A DNA stretch of 64,000 nt from positions 32,267,691 to 32,331,690 of the forward strand of contig CM067315.1 in NCBI GenBank assembly GCA_034231615.1, given 5' to 3'. Shown piece after piece: positions 1 through 13,077 of this stretch. Numbering within the stretch: the first letter of the stretch is position 1; every line of letters begins with the position of its first letter. The position numbers were made by a program, and so were the translations under genes. The notes beneath the pieces are model-generated. The model was not told the origin of the DNA. It worked only from the letters and a program-made list of their open reading frames with translations, and did not search any database. The stretch comes from Meghimatium bilineatum (taxonomy: Eukaryota > Mollusca > Gastropoda > Stylommatophora > Philomycidae).

Positions 1-612
1 GATTAATCTTCAGACTCTACAACAATAAAACACAGCTCTTTGATTAATCTTCAGACTCTACAACAATAAAACACAGCTCTTTGATTAATCTTCAGACTCT
101 ACAACAATAAAACACAGCTCTTTGATTAATATTCAGACTCTACAACAATAAAACACAGCTCTTTGATTAATCTTCAGACTCTACAACAATAAAACACAGC
201 TCTTTGATTAATCTTCAGACTCTACAACAATAAAACACAGCTCTTTGATTAATCTTCAGACTCTACAACAATAAAACACAGCTCTTTGATTAATCTTCAG
301 ACTCTACAACAATAAAACACATCTCTTTGATTAATCTTCAGACTCTACAACAATAAAACACAGCTCTTTGATTAATCTTCAGACTCTACAACAATAAAAC
401 ACAGCTCTTTGATTAATATTCAGACTCTACAGCAGTAAAACACAGCTCTTTGATTAATATTCAGACTCTACAGCAGTAAAACACAGCTCTTTGATTAATA
501 TTCAGACTCTACAGCAGTAAAACACAGCTCTTTGATTAATATTCAGACTCTACAGCAGTAAAACACAGCTCTTTGATTAATATTCAGACTCTACAGCAGT
601 AAAACACAGCTC
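1..612. repeat. Minisatellite, 41-bp unit, about 15 copies
   Basis: The unit starts gattaatcttcagactctac. There are two sub-families: upstream copies have aatctt/aacaat, and the last six or so have aatatt/agcagt. The array runs off the left edge of the window and ends about 50 bp before the exon 1 acceptor. Confidence 0.97.
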
Positions 613-665
613 GTTGTATTCTCTATTGAGTGTTATTATATTATATATGTATTGATTTCTCCCAG

Positions 666-793
666 AAATGCTAAATGAAACGTATCTGTTTGTGGGCGAT
701 GATCTACATTTGACATGCACTCTCGACGGAGACCCAATGGAGAATTACACTGCTCATAATGTCAGCTTCATCAGCATCAGAGATTCGCTCAAG
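666..793 (+). CDS. Class I cytokine receptor (gp130-like), exon 1 in window: first half of Ig-like domain
   Basis: This exon follows a tctcccag acceptor and ends at a caag|gtgatg donor. It enters in phase 1 and leaves in phase 0, giving 42 whole codons. The protein contains LHLTCTLDGD, the B-strand cysteine region of an Ig fold, and two N-glycosylation sequons (NET and NYT). It joins in frame to exon 2, which supplies the F-strand cysteine. The Met at 668 is internal, not a start, because the phase-1 acceptor requires an upstream exon, presumably with the signal peptide outside the window. The donor is followed by three more copies of itself in a 46-bp tandem repeat. Ig first and cytokine-receptor homology second is the order known for gp130-type receptors. 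Confidence 0.75.
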
Positions 794-975
794 GTGATGA
801 AATCAATCGTAAATACCCTGTCATTAACCTTCATTCAAGGTGATGAAACCAGTCATAGATACAATGTCATTAACCTTCATTCAAGGTGATGTAACCAATC
901 ATAGATACGATGTCATTAACCTTCATTCAAGGTGATGAAACCAGTCATAGATACCATGTCATTAACCAATTTAGC
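794..975. repeat. Minisatellite, 46-bp unit carrying the exon 1 donor, about 4 copies
   Basis: Each unit begins with aag|gtgatga, identical to the exon 1/intron 1 border. Donor-like GTs fall at 794, 840, 886 and 932, exactly 46 bp apart. The intron therefore begins as a tandem copy of its own splice site. Confidence 0.9.
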
Positions 976-1189
976 GTCTGTCTATAAACTATATTAGGAG
1001 AGACAAAAGAGTGTGACAGCTGTAGACCAAGGGGGAGGATGTAATTTTCTTACAAAAGTTTTCTTAAAAAAACACATAAAAAAAAATACACCAATTACAT
1101 TGTAAAACACACATAAAACAGAGATTGTGTAACAGAAGCTAAGCAGAACATCAGGCCAGTTAAACGGATGTCAATGGCACAAAACTAAA

Positions 1190-1400
1190 GCTGATCTCAA
1201 GAGTTCAAATATTTAGGAAGTGTCTTTACTGAAGATGGCAAACTCAATAGAGAGATCGAAAAAAGGTGACAGAAAACCAATGCTGTAACTTACTATCTGT
1301 CGCCAATACTCAAACACTCATAATTCTGCATGGCTACATAATGCCAATTCAAAAACAGTATTTTTCTTGTGTTTGAGGAAAGCTATAAATGTTACTAGAC
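1190..1400 (+). pseudogene. Non-LTR retrotransposon reverse-transcriptase fragment
   Basis: From about 1204 the frame reads EFKYLGSVFTEDGK then an IEKR motif. This is the post-thumb region of LINE reverse transcriptases (xFKYLGSxxTxDG). It is followed by TNAVTYYLSPILKH after an in-frame stop. It is short, broken and not expressed as a protein. Confidence 0.7.
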
Positions 1401-1446
1401 GAGACTGACAAAAAAAAAGAGTAAGGTTAGTTTAAAGGGGAAACGA

Positions 1447-1942
<496 letters not shown>

Positions 1943-2084
1943 GTGATCATCACCTTCAAAGCAATCCGTTTGTGATTTTTTACTTTTATGTCAGGATCCT
2001 GACACTGATGGAAGCACCCCTGGTAGGTTCATTTTGGAATATTCCTCAAAATTCTAGTCGCGTTGGCTCACGACCGTCTTCAGT

Positions 2085-2285
2085 AAGACTTGTTATCTTG
2101 AATTATGGAGTGACCCGACGGGTAACATTGTTGGGATTTCGGCTGTCACTATTTATATACTTAGAGTTGCCTTGGCTTTTTTTTGGCATGCGATTATTAT
2201 GTAAATAGTGACCAACCAAGAACCGAACAGTAATGAAAAACGGAACGAATGAGGTCCTAATTAATTTAGTTGAAAAGTCTTTATT
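2085..2285. mobile_element. Foldback MITE, family D, copy 1
   Basis: The two halves are inverted copies: gtcactatttatatac in the left arm against gtaaatagtgacc in the right, with an internal T-rich spacer. The right end (aacgaatgaggtcctaatta) recurs in the copies at 49905 and 54375. There is no coding capacity. Confidence 0.6.
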
Positions 2286-2821
2286 GGAGACGGTCATGAT
2301 AGGCTTGATCTCCACAATTTCACATAATCGATAACGTTTAGTTATTTTCTCAAAACATAAGCTAATCGCACGAAAAAAAATGAGTATGGGGGTTGAGGCA
2401 GAAACTGAATATTTGTGTTTCGTCAGAAATTTGTGGTGACAGACATGTGTGCAGTGACATTTTCATATGGAACAATCCATATGCATGTGCATCGCTTGTC
2501 AAGGCAATATCACGGAACCGTTGCATGACTCTGGTAGAATTTATCATCGACGTTCTGCCTTCTAGTACGTAGCTATGATAAACCAGTTCATCAATATTGA
2601 AGAATGTAATCAAAGTGGTTTTAACATCGGACTTAACCTGTTTTGACTAGATGAAGTGTGTCTTGAAACGATCTGAACCCACTTTTGAAACAGAAACACC
2701 ATTCACATGATGTAGATATACTTAGATAGGCCTCTTAAGGAGGTGATTGCATAATTTGAATAGTTTCGTAACCAGTTTCTACAAGTCGAAGACATAAATC
2801 AATACACAAGTTTTTTAAACT

Positions 2822-3102
2822 TGTGTGTTGCAAGGACCCGAAAGGGGATCAAAGAATAGCAACACTGTTTACCTTCCACGCATGTCGTAAAAGGCGACTA
2901 AGGAGGATATGGGATGAAGTTGACTGTCCCATACCATATAGGGTCAGTGACCCAAATCCATGCTGAAGTCGGATGTGTCAGGCCGAAAGGGGCAGATATC
3001 GCAGCAATCATGTAAACCATGACACAACGCATTCCGTTATCCAGACTACATCCTGCTAATCTGCAGGAGTTTGAGAACGAACGCAAAAGAAGAAGAAGAA
3101 TT
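2822..3102 (+). mobile_element. SINE family A, near full-length copy
   Basis: It runs from tgtgttgcaaggacccgaaa to a (GAA)n tail after ggagtttgagaacgaacgca. The core ccacgcatgtcgtaaaaggc is shared by about a dozen copies in this window. There is no ORF, and I see no clear pol III boxes. The 3' tail is also shared with SINE family C. Confidence 0.85.
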
Positions 3103-3723
3103 GACGTCTTTTTTAAAAATGTGATGAAACAGACTAGGTCATTCTCACACAGCGCATGCGCGAAGTTAAATGCTACCTGTTTCGTACGGCACATGTGGAG
3201 TGGAGCGCATGTCTGTGAGGTTAGAACGTCAGACACATGAGGTCCCTGGTTCCTGTACATGTCGCGGCGTCGGCTATGGCAAAGAGGCCTTTATGTCCAC
3301 ATCCCATAGAAAGCCTCCCTACACTCCTTCACTGGAAAATACCAAATGCACCGGGTAAATACCAAATCTCTACATATTAGGTTTTTTGTTTTTTTTAAAT
3401 AGCTAATGGAACGTATTGAACAGCTCTCGTACAGGAAGAAACGTTGTTATAATAATCGTCTGTATATTAGTAAAGGTTCTTATGCTAATCATTTATGTGA
3501 TAAAAAATATTTTTTGTCTCTTAGTAGGTGTTAGTTTGTCTGTATCTTGATAAAGTCAGTTTGATCGAAACGTCGCTATATTTTTTGAGTATTTTAGTAT
3601 AATATTTTTAACTTCTAATCAAACATTAATTTATCACATACATGTGTAAAGTCATTCTTCTAAATTACAATTTTTGAAGAAGAAAAATTTACCATTTTCA
3701 CGTATGATTTTGTACTAACACAG
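3103..3723. other. Intron 2 interval without gene
   Basis: Unique-looking intron sequence. The only structure noticed is the GAAACGTC motif near 3545-3575, described separately. Confidence 0.6.
3545..3580 (+). repeat. Short dispersed motif with GAAACGTC core (copy 1 of 6)
   Basis: Reads cttgataaagtcagtttgat then cgaaacgtcg. It matches five other sites in the window, all built as (C)TTGATAAAG - short hairpin - GAAAC. It may be a remnant of a Penelope-like element. Confidence 0.45.
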
Positions 3724-3922
3724 ATTGGCAGCCCTGAACGTTGTTTAAACATGACCCATGTAGAAATTGTGAACGCAACAACAGCAGTGTTGAGTGTTCA
3801 CAGAGTGACAGTAGAAGATGCAGGAAGATACTCGTGTTTTGTTGGAAGCTTGCACTGTCAAATAAGTCATCAAGACAAAGACTTACCTGATACTACTAAC
3901 TTCCTGGATGTTATAATTGATT
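3724..3922 (+). CDS. gp130-like receptor, exon 2: second half of Ig-like domain
   Basis: The acceptor is aacacag and the donor is gatt|gtaagtg; entry is phase 0 and exit phase 1. The 66 codons contain VEDAGRYSCFVG, the classic D-x-G-x-Y-x-C motif of Ig strand F, so the Cys here should pair with the Cys of exon 1. An extra cysteine pair (ERC near the start, LHC after the F strand) may add a second disulfide. The exon ends in a run of beta-strand-like residues (FLDVIID) leading into the cytokine-receptor module. Exon phases match both neighbours, which is strong support for a single gene despite the 9-kb intron that follows. Confidence 0.85.
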
Positions 3923-6430
3923 GTAAGTGATACATTCCATTCATTTGTTTTTGATATTACTAACATTTAGTTTAGGGTCATTTCAATATACTAATGACAT
4001 AGTCTCATTAGTTGTGAGCTGGTAGTTCTTGTCAACTCATATAATTTTTAACACTACGGATCATTGTCTCGAAGGCATATCTGTGTTAAGTGTTTAATCT
4101 ATTGTCGCTGAAGAGAGGTATGCCGGTGCCACATTATCTCAGGATAATCACGTCCTGCCAGGAGCGTTGAATACATGACTGTGCCAACTAGTTTATCGTT
4201 TTTCGGCCAGATCTAATGATCTTTCAAAAAGAGTTGAAAAGACATAGAGGATTAACTTTGTTGTAATCAGATTACCCCCATATGTACTACCTATGTGCCA
4301 CATACAGAAAGTGTCAATTATAGCGCGCGTAACTTCGTAGCTTCACGAAAATGTAACAAAGTCTACTTCATAAACACGACTTCGTGATCGGTATTCGAAC
4401 CCGCAACCTTTTGATCACAAAGTTAACGGCTTAACCACTACTCCAATGAGGTCACATTTTGTTATAAGAAAGGTAGAAATCTGAGTCGTGACTTTAACGG
4501 TAGAAATATAAGCTAATGGAAACACTAGCTGAAAATGCAGCGCGACAAACCACCAACAGTGGATTAATGTGAAGATCAACACATGCCTGCACCTCATAAA
4601 ACTGGAAGTAGTCAAGGTATGCCGATTCAGTTATGGCTGGGTCTACCATATGACTTCTGCGGAGTGGTGTAAACGTGAACTACAGATATCCAAGAATATA
4701 ATGGTATGCCTTTAAATTGAGGTTATATCCTTATAGAAGATTCATGGCACGTCATCTATACAATCCCGTAGTCGCAATCTTCGATAACTGTTAACATGTT
4801 GTTCCGACATGCCGACGTTGTGCTTGAACTAGTTACGGGCACGGCGTGGGTGGGCGGAACAACAAAGAAACCTGTCGCAAGGACTAGAGTTGTGCCCTGA
4901 TGTCGACGTCTGTTTAGGTGGCATTGGACTCGAAACACCATCGAGTCGAATGGCTGCTGGAACAGAGGGCGGAGCACTTATGGGAATGCCCCGCATGCTG
5001 TAAGGCCAGTTTTCTAATAAAGACTCAAGACTCAAGAATACAGTTAAAGGGGAATGCGTTTATACTCGAGGTCTGTGTTCACAGCATATCGTAATTACCA
5101 CGACGGTGCATCGGAGGAGAAGGCATGATCGTGGACATTAATGAGAGCCTATTCTCCAGGCGAAAAGCGAACGTGGGCAGATTATTTTTCCTCAACGTAT
5201 GTATTTGTGGGTCTGTACCTTGAAACACTAGAAGTCAACCTGCTGTCGGTGGAGAATAGATGCGCCGACACCCTGTTGAGAGCAATTTTCCAGAATGTGG
5301 TACCTGGATCAACCATATACTCGGACTGTTGAATAGGTCACCAAACGATCGAGATCGAGAGAGCCTAGATTACTAACATGACAGTGGATCATCGATACAA
5401 CTTCGTTGATTCAGGATCAGAGGCCCACACACAAACGATAGAATGGATGTCAGGTGGCGCAATAAAAAAAAACACCACAGAATAGCACGGCACCACTCTA
5501 AAAGCTACCTGGCCGAGTTCATATGACGATCTAGACTATAGGCCAACATGAATCCATTTTACGCCATACCGGAGGAAATGGGAAACTATTGGCCGCCTTC
5601 CTAACCCAACAATGCAACTAAAAAGACAACTTCCCTAATCCAGCATGTTCCCATTGATAACCTAACCCGACAGCCCTAGCATGTTCTCATCCATACTCCA
5701 CTCTCAAATACCCCCTCCCACGCCCATATTTTTCTTTCATTATTGTATTTAAATAATTATAAATGCAATTTCGCCCGTCCTCTGTTAGGTGTAGCAAGGG
5801 GACATAAAATGGGGGTGGTTGGTCTCCGATGGCATCCGTGGTATTAAATACTGGCACAGTGTAATCGTGACTGAAAGTCGCCACTGTGTACTTCTGGTTT
5901 CACGGTCTGAAATGGCATAATTTCATTGACAACACAAAACATGCGCGCACCGTAACACACTTGAAATGTGCAAAATATCTAATTTCGCTCACACTCTGTA
6001 AATTAACAAAATATGGGGTAAGCATATCTGGGATTGGACCCACAATACACTAACGACATCAACAGAAACAAATGACGTTTCGACTAAAATGTCTTAATCA
6101 TGATAAATATCATAGCAGGAACATGTTACCACATGCTAAAGGCATAACTAAGTATGATCTGTCCCCGTATCGCATTGTTAGGTTGTTTTATGTTTTATTT
6201 TAGTAACACATCTTCCTATTTTGTTTATCTTGACATTTGCCCTGTGTTACTCCAGCCACATACTTCCTGTTTAGGGTTGTTACCCTAGACTGGAACACTT
6301 ATCCCTTACTAAGTATGATATTGGAGCACTTGTGAATCATGTGCCATGATGATGATGTGACGACTGAATAAACTAACGAATCCCATGTGAATTATTCTGA
6401 TACGAGATGTGTTTCTTAGGTTAGCTTAGA
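3923..6430. other. Intron 2 sequence, no gene recognised
   Basis: Apart from a tRNA-like SINE head (4360-4465), this contains a GC-richer block at about 4750-5040 ending in aataaagactcaagactcaa, possibly an old retrocopy or LTR fragment that I cannot assign. There is also a GAAACGTC motif at 6074-6105 (minus strand). No convincing exon was found. Confidence 0.5.
4360..4465 (-). mobile_element. tRNA-derived SINE head, family T1
   Basis: On the minus strand an A-box-like tggagtagtggttaagccg and a B-box-like gcgggttcgaataccg are spaced as in a tRNA gene. It is too diverged to fold as a working tRNA. A sister copy lies at 62560-62705. Confidence 0.6.
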
Positions 6431-6454
6431 TTCATGAAGTAGATACAGTGTTAT

Positions 6455-6590
6455 ATCGTAGGAGATACAGTGTTCCATCGTAGGAGATACAGTGTTCCAT
6501 CGTAGGAGATACAGTGTTCCATCGTAGGAGATACAGTGTTCCATCGTAGGAGATACAGTGTTCCATCGTAGGAGATACAGTTTTAATTCT
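6455..6590. repeat. Minisatellite, 22-bp unit, about 6 copies
   Basis: The unit is ggagatacagtgttccatcg plus ta. It lies 80 bp before the large 26-bp array. Confidence 0.95.
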
Positions 6591-6670
6591 TTTATTCTGA
6601 TCGTGTCTTCGCAAGATCTTCAACATTAAATGACACGACAAAATCACCAACATGGAAGTGTTTCGCTGCA

Positions 6671-9600
6671 CTCAGCTACCACCTGCCACGGAAACAGTCA
6701 GCTACCACCTGCCACGGAAACACTCAGCTACCACCTGCCATAGAAACACTCAGCTACCACCTGCCATAGAAACACTCAGCTACCACCTGCCATAGAAACA
6801 CTCAGCTACCACCTGCCACGGAAACACTCAGCTACCACCTGCCACGGAAACACTCAGCTACCACCTGCCATAGAAACACTCAGCTACCACCTGCCATAGA
6901 AACACTCAGCTACCACCTGCCATAGAAACACTCAGCTACCACCTGCCATAGAAACACTCAGCTACCACCTGCCATAGAAACACTCAGCTACCACCTGCCA
7001 CGGAAACACTCAGCTACCACCTGCCATGGAAACACTCAGCTACCACCTGCCACGGAAACAGTCAGCTACCACCTGCCACGGAAACAGTCAGCTACCACCT
7101 GCCACGGAAACAGTCAGCTACCACCTGCCATAGAAACACTCAGCTACCACCTGCCATAGAAACACTCAGCTACCACCTGCCATAGAAACACTCAGCTACC
7201 ACCTGCCATAGAAACACTCAGCTACCACCTGCCATAGAAACACTCAGCTACCACCTGCCACGGAAACACTCAGCTACCACCTGCCATAGAAACACTCAGC
7301 TACCACCTGCCATAGAAACACTCAGCTACCACCTGCCATAGAAACACTCAGCTACCACCTGCCATAGAAACACTCAGCTACCACCTGCCATAGAAACACT
7401 CAGCTACCACCTGCCATGGAAACACTCAGCTACCACCTGCCATGGAAACAGTCAGCTACCACCTGCCATAGAAACACTCAGCTACCACCTGCCATAGAAA
7501 CACTCAGCTACCACCTGCCATAGAAACACTCAGCTACCACCTGCCACGGAAACACTCAGCTACCACCTGCCATAGAAACACTCAGCTACCACCTGCCATA
7601 GAAACACTCAGCTACCACCTGCCATAGAAACACTCAGCTACCACCTGCCATAGAAACACTCAGCTACCACCTGCCATGGAAACAGTCAGCTACCACCTGC
7701 CACGGAAACACTCAGCTACCACCTGCCATAGAAACACTCAGCTACCACCTGCCATAGAAACACTCAGCTACCACCTGCCACGGAAACAGTCAGCTACCAC
7801 CTGCCACGGAAACAGTCAGCTACCACCTGCCACGGAAACAGTCAGCTACCACCTGCCATAGAAACACTCAGCTACCACCTGCCATAGAAACACTCAGCTA
7901 CCACCTGCCATAGAAACACTCAGCTACCACCTGCCATAGAAACACTCAGCTACCACCTGCCATAGAAACACTCAGCTACCACCTGCCATAGAAACACTCA
8001 GCTACCACCTGCCACGGAAACACTCAGCTACCACCTGCCATAGAAACACTCAGCTACCACCTGCCATAGAAACACTCAGCTACCACCTGCCATAGAAACA
8101 CTCAGCTACCACCTGCCATAGAAACACTCAGCTACCACCTGCCATAGAAACACTCAGCTACCACCTGCCATAGACAGACTCAGCTACCACCTGCCATGGA
8201 AACACTCAGCTACCACCTGCCATGGAAACAGTCAGCTACCACCTGCCATAGAAACACTCAGCTACCACCTGCCATAGAAACACTCAGCTACCACCTGCCA
8301 TAGAAACACTCAGCTACCACCTGCCACGGAAACACTCAGCTACCACCTGCCATAGAAACACTCAGCTACCACCTGCCACAGAAACACTCAGCTACCACCT
8401 GCCATAGAAACACTCAGCTACCACCTGCCATAGAAACACTCAGCTACCACCTGCCACGGAAACACTCAGCTACCACCTGCCATAGAAACACTCAGCTACC
8501 ACCTGCCACAGAAACACTCAGCTACCACCTGCCATAGAAACACTCAGCTACCACCTGCCATAGAAACACTCAGCTACCACCTGCCACGGAAACACTCAGC
8601 TACCACCTGCCATAGAAACACTCAGCTACCACCTGCCACAGAAACACTCAGCTACCACCTGCCATAGAAACACTCAGCTACCACCTGCCATAGAAACACT
8701 CAGCTACCACCTGCCACGGAAACACTCAGCTACCACCTGCCATAGAAACACTCAGCTACCACCTGCCACAGAAACACTCAGCTACCACCTGCCATAGAAA
8801 CACTCAGCTACCACCTGCCATAGAAACACTCAGCTACCACCTGCCATAGAAACACTCAGCTACCACCTGCCATAGAAACACTCAGCTACCACCTGCCATA
8901 GAAACACTCAGCTACCACCTGCCACGGAAACACTCAGCTACCACCTGCCATAGAAACACTCAGCTACCACCTGCCATAGAAACAGTCAGCTACCACCTGC
9001 CATAGAAACACTCAGCTACCACCTGCCATAGAAACACTCAGCTACCACCTGCCATAGAAACACTCAGCTACCACCTGCCATAGAAACACTCAGCTACCAC
9101 ATGCCATGGAAACAGTCAGCTACCACCTGCCACGGAAACACTCAGCTACCACCTGCCATAGAAACACTCAGCTACCACCTGCCATAGAAACACTCAGCTA
9201 CCACCTGCCATAGAAACACTCAGCTACCACCTGCCACGGAAACACTCAGCTACCACCTGCCATAGAAACACTCAGCTACCACCTGCCATAGAAACACTCA
9301 GCTACCAACTGCCATAGAAACACTCAGCTACCACCTGCCATGGAAACAGTCAGCTACCACCTGCAACGGAAACACTCAGCTACCACCTGCCATAGAAACA
9401 CTCAGCTACCACCTGCCACGGAAACACTCAGCTACCACCTGCCATAGAAACACTCAGCTACCACCTGCCATAGAAACACTCAGCTACCACCTGCCATAGA
9501 AAAACTCAGCTACCACCTGCCACGGAAACACTCAGCTACCACCTGCCACGGAAACACTCAGCTACCACCTGCCATAGAAACACTCAGCTACCACCTGCCA

Positions 9601-11793
9601 TAGAAACACTCAGCTACCACCTGCCACAGAAACACTCAGCTACCACCTGCCATAGAAACACTCAGATACCACCTGCCATAGAAACACTCAGCTACCACCT
9701 GCCACAGAAACACTCAGCTACCACCTGCCACGGAAACACTCAGCTACCACCTGCCATAGAAACACTCAGCTACCACCTGCCATAGAAACACTCAGCTACC
9801 ACCTGCCATAGAAACACTCAGCTACCACCTGCCATAGAAACACTCAGCTACCACCTGCCATAGAAACACTCAGCTACCACCTGCCATAGAAACACTCAGC
9901 TACCACCTGCCATAGAAACACTCAGCTACCACCTGCCATAGAAACACTCAGCTACCACCTGCCATAGAAACACTCAGCTACCACCTGCCATAGAAACACT
10001 CAGCTACCACCTGCCATAGAAACACTCAGCTACCACCTGCCATAGAAACACTCAGCTACCACCTGCCATAGAAACACTCAGCTACCACCTGCCATAGAAA
10101 CACTCAGCCACCACCTGCCACAGAAACACTCAGCTACCACCTGCCACGGAAACACTCAGCTACCACCTGCCATAGAAACACTCAGCTACCACCTGCCATA
10201 GAAACACTCAGCTACCACCTGCCATAGAAACACTCAGCTACCACCTGCCATAGAAACACTCAGCTACCACCTGCCATAGAAACACTCAGCTACCACCTGC
10301 CATGGAAACAGTCAGCTACCACCTGCCATAGAAACACTCAGCTACCACCTGCCATAGAAACACTCAGCTACCACCTGCCACGGAAACACTCAGCTACCAC
10401 CTGCCATAGAAACACTCAGCTACCACCTGCCATAGAAACACTCAGCTACCACCTGCCATAGAAACACTCAGCTACCACCTGCCATAGAAACACTCAGCTA
10501 CCACCTGCCACGGAAACACTCAGCTACCACCTGCCATAGAAACACTCAGCTACCACCTGCCATAGAAACACTCAGCTACCACCTGCCATAGAAACACTCA
10601 GCTACCACCTGCCACGGAAATACTCAGCTACCACCTGCCATAGAGACACTCAGCTACCACCTGCCATAGAAACACTCAGCTACCACCTGCCATAGAAACA
10701 CTCAGCTACCACCTGCCATAGAAACACTCAGCTACCACCTGCCACGGAAACACTCAGCTACCACCTGCCATAGAAACACTCAGCTACCACCTGCCATAGA
10801 AACACTCAGCTACCACCTGCCATAGAAACACTCAGCTACCACCTGCCATAGAAACACTCAGCTACCACCTGCCATAGAAACACTCAGCTACCACCTGTCA
10901 TAGAAACACTCAGCTACCACCTGCCATAGAAACACTCAGCTACCACCTGCCACGGAAACACTCAGCTACCACCTGCCATAGAAACACTCAGCTACCACCT
11001 GCCATAGAAACACTCAGCTACCACCTGCCATATAAACACTCAACTACCACCTGCCATAGAAACACTCAGCTACCACCTGCCACGGAAACACTCAGCTACC
11101 ACCTGCCATAGAAACACTCAGCTACCACCTGCCATAGAAACACTCAGCTACCACCTGCCATAGAAACACTCAGCTACCACCTGCCACGGAAACACTCAGC
11201 TACCACCTGCCATAGAAACACTCAGCTACCACCTGCCATAGAAACACTCAGCTACCACCTGCCATAGAAACACTCAGCTACCACCTGCCACAGAAACACT
11301 CAGCTACCACCTGCCACAGAAACACTCAGCTACCACCTGCCACGGAAACACTCAGCTACCACCTGCCATAGAAACACTCAGCTACCACCTGCCACAGAAA
11401 CACTCAGCTACCACCTGCCATAGAAACACTCAGCTACCTCCTGCCATAGAAACACTCAGCTACCACCTGCCATAGAAACACTCAGCTACCACCTGCGATG
11501 GAAACACTCAGCTACCACCTGCCATAGAAACACTCAGCTACCACCTGCCATAGAAACACTCAGCTACCACCTGCCACAGAAACACTCAGCTACCACCTGC
11601 CATAGAAACACTCAGCTACCACCTGCCATAGAAACACTCAGCTACCACCTGCCATAGAAACACTCAGCTACCACCTGCCATAGAAACACTCAGCTACCAC
11701 CTGCCATAGAAACACTCAGCTACCACCTGCCATAGAAACACTCAGCTACCACCTGCCATAGAAACACTCAGCTACCACCTGCCATAGAAACAC
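6671..11793. repeat. 5.1-kb minisatellite, 26-bp unit, about 197 copies
   Basis: The unit is cagctaccacctgccatagaaacact. Units differ mainly at two places: tag/cgg/tgg/cag and cact/cagt. Higher-order structure is visible: a five-unit (130-bp) block is repeated about four times, with cacgga markers at 8326, 8456, 8586 and 8716. Every unit carries a CACCTG E-box. The unit length is not a multiple of three and frames are closed, so it is non-coding. It sits inside intron 2 of the receptor gene, and its right end abuts a LINE fragment. Confidence 0.98.
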
Positions 11794-11796
11794 TAA

Positions 11797-12090
11797 AAAT
11801 AAATAGGCTGCGTTGGGTGGGTCAAGTCTGCAGAATGTCAAACTGCCGTATCTTAAAACACATGCTTTTTGGGGAGCTGGTTGAAGGTCATCGAGCCCGC
11901 GGTAGACTAATGCTAAGGTTAAAAAACATCTTTAAATCCTCAATGAAAGGCTTCCACATATAAAAAACAAACACTGGGAAAACAAGGCCAAAATTCGGGA
12001 TATTTGCAAACAAAACCGGCGTGCAGGAGCAGCATTGTTCAGAAATAATATGTTTAAAGTTATGGAAGAAAAATAAGAGAAAGGCGCACA
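11797..12090 (+). pseudogene. LINE reverse-transcriptase C-terminal fragment
   Basis: It reads NRLRWVGQVCRM then LFGELVEGHRARGR, the post-RT region of non-LTR elements (usually LRWxGHVxRM...ELxxGKRxxGRP). A stop and a frameshift follow. It belongs to the same lineage as the zinc-finger tails at 47790 and 63416. The 26-bp array ends immediately before it. Confidence 0.75.
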
Positions 12091-12099
12091 AACACAAAT

Positions 12100-12505
12100 G
12101 TTCCGTTACTGTGATATGTTCACTTGAAATCTTCCGTTACTGTGATATGTTCGCTTGAAATCTTCCGTTACTGTGATATGATCGCTTGAAATCTTCCGTT
12201 ACTGTGATATGTTCTCTTGAAATCTTCCGTTACTGTGATATGATCGCTTGAAATCTTGCGTTACTGTGATATGTTCACTTGAAATCTTCCGTTACTGTGA
12301 TATGTTCACTTGAAATCTTCCGTTGCTGTGATATGATCGCTTGAAATCTTGCGTTACTGTGATATGTTCACTTGAAATCTTCCATTACTGTGATATGATC
12401 GCTTGAAATCTTCCGTTACTGTGATATGTTCACTTGAAATCTTCCGTTACTGTGATATGTTCACTTGAAATCTTGCGTTACTGTGATATGATCGCTTGAA
12501 AAGTC
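12100..12505. repeat. Minisatellite, 31-bp unit, about 13 copies
   Basis: The unit is cttccgttactgtgatatgt plus tcacttgaaat, with variants gttc/gatcg and ccg/gcg. Confidence 0.97.
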
Positions 12506-12935
12506 CCCATTCCTGAGAAAATATTCAACGGATTACTTCTTCTTATTGCTAAATGACCGTCTACAAGACGCAAAAGGCCATACATAAACTAATAAGCTAA
12601 TAATACGCTGTTATTTACATACTCCGGAGGTCGTGGTGGCTGCATTAAAGGAACTGCAACCTCCACTATTATTCGATGACGAAAAGCTCAGATATAACAA
12701 AAATTGGTTATTATTCGCGGTTAAGAGTAGTTCACAGCAGTACCAGAAGTAATTTTTTTTACATAAAAAACTAATATATTTTATTGCTCAATGCGACATA
12801 TGTCGACATCGGGTGAATGTCTATGAGAGAGTAACACTGTGGCTTTAGTTAACATAGGTTTGCTAAAGGTTAAATAAGGGACACAGATATATCCTCAAAA
12901 TAATAAAAATTAAAAGTTCTGCCATTATTTCTCAG
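12506..12935. other. End of intron 2, no gene
   Basis: AT-rich, unremarkable; it leads to the exon 3 acceptor. Confidence 0.6.
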
Positions 12936-13077
12936 ACCCACCTCACAACGTGACAAATTTTCAGTGTTTCGCCTACAACTGGGAAGAGTCAATGACCTGT
13001 ACCTGGCAACATCAAGTTAACTACGTATACGCCCCTGAAATCAGTGTTTGCAGACTTTATGAGCATGCAATAAGCTA
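12936..13077 (+). CDS. gp130-like receptor, exon 3: N-terminal cytokine-receptor homology domain, first half
   Basis: The acceptor is tttctcag and the donor cta|gtaagaat; entry is phase 1 and exit phase 2, with 46 whole codons. It starts PPHNVTNFQC, the proline-rich linker and first strand of a cytokine-receptor homology (CRH) domain, and continues to TCTWQ. The spacing is Cys-x10-Cys-x-Trp, the diagnostic first disulfide of class I cytokine receptors, which gp130 also has. A third cysteine (SVC) follows near the end. The split codon is TA|T: if the intron were retained the codon would read TAG and stop translation. This exon is the main reason for the receptor assignment. Confidence 0.88.

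Noticed and set aside
4750-5040. GC-richer block with aataaa, possible processed gene
   Set aside because: No frame gives a recognisable protein on either strand.
6671-11793. CRISPR-like regular repeats
   Set aside because: No spacers: units are directly adjacent, and the context is an animal intron.
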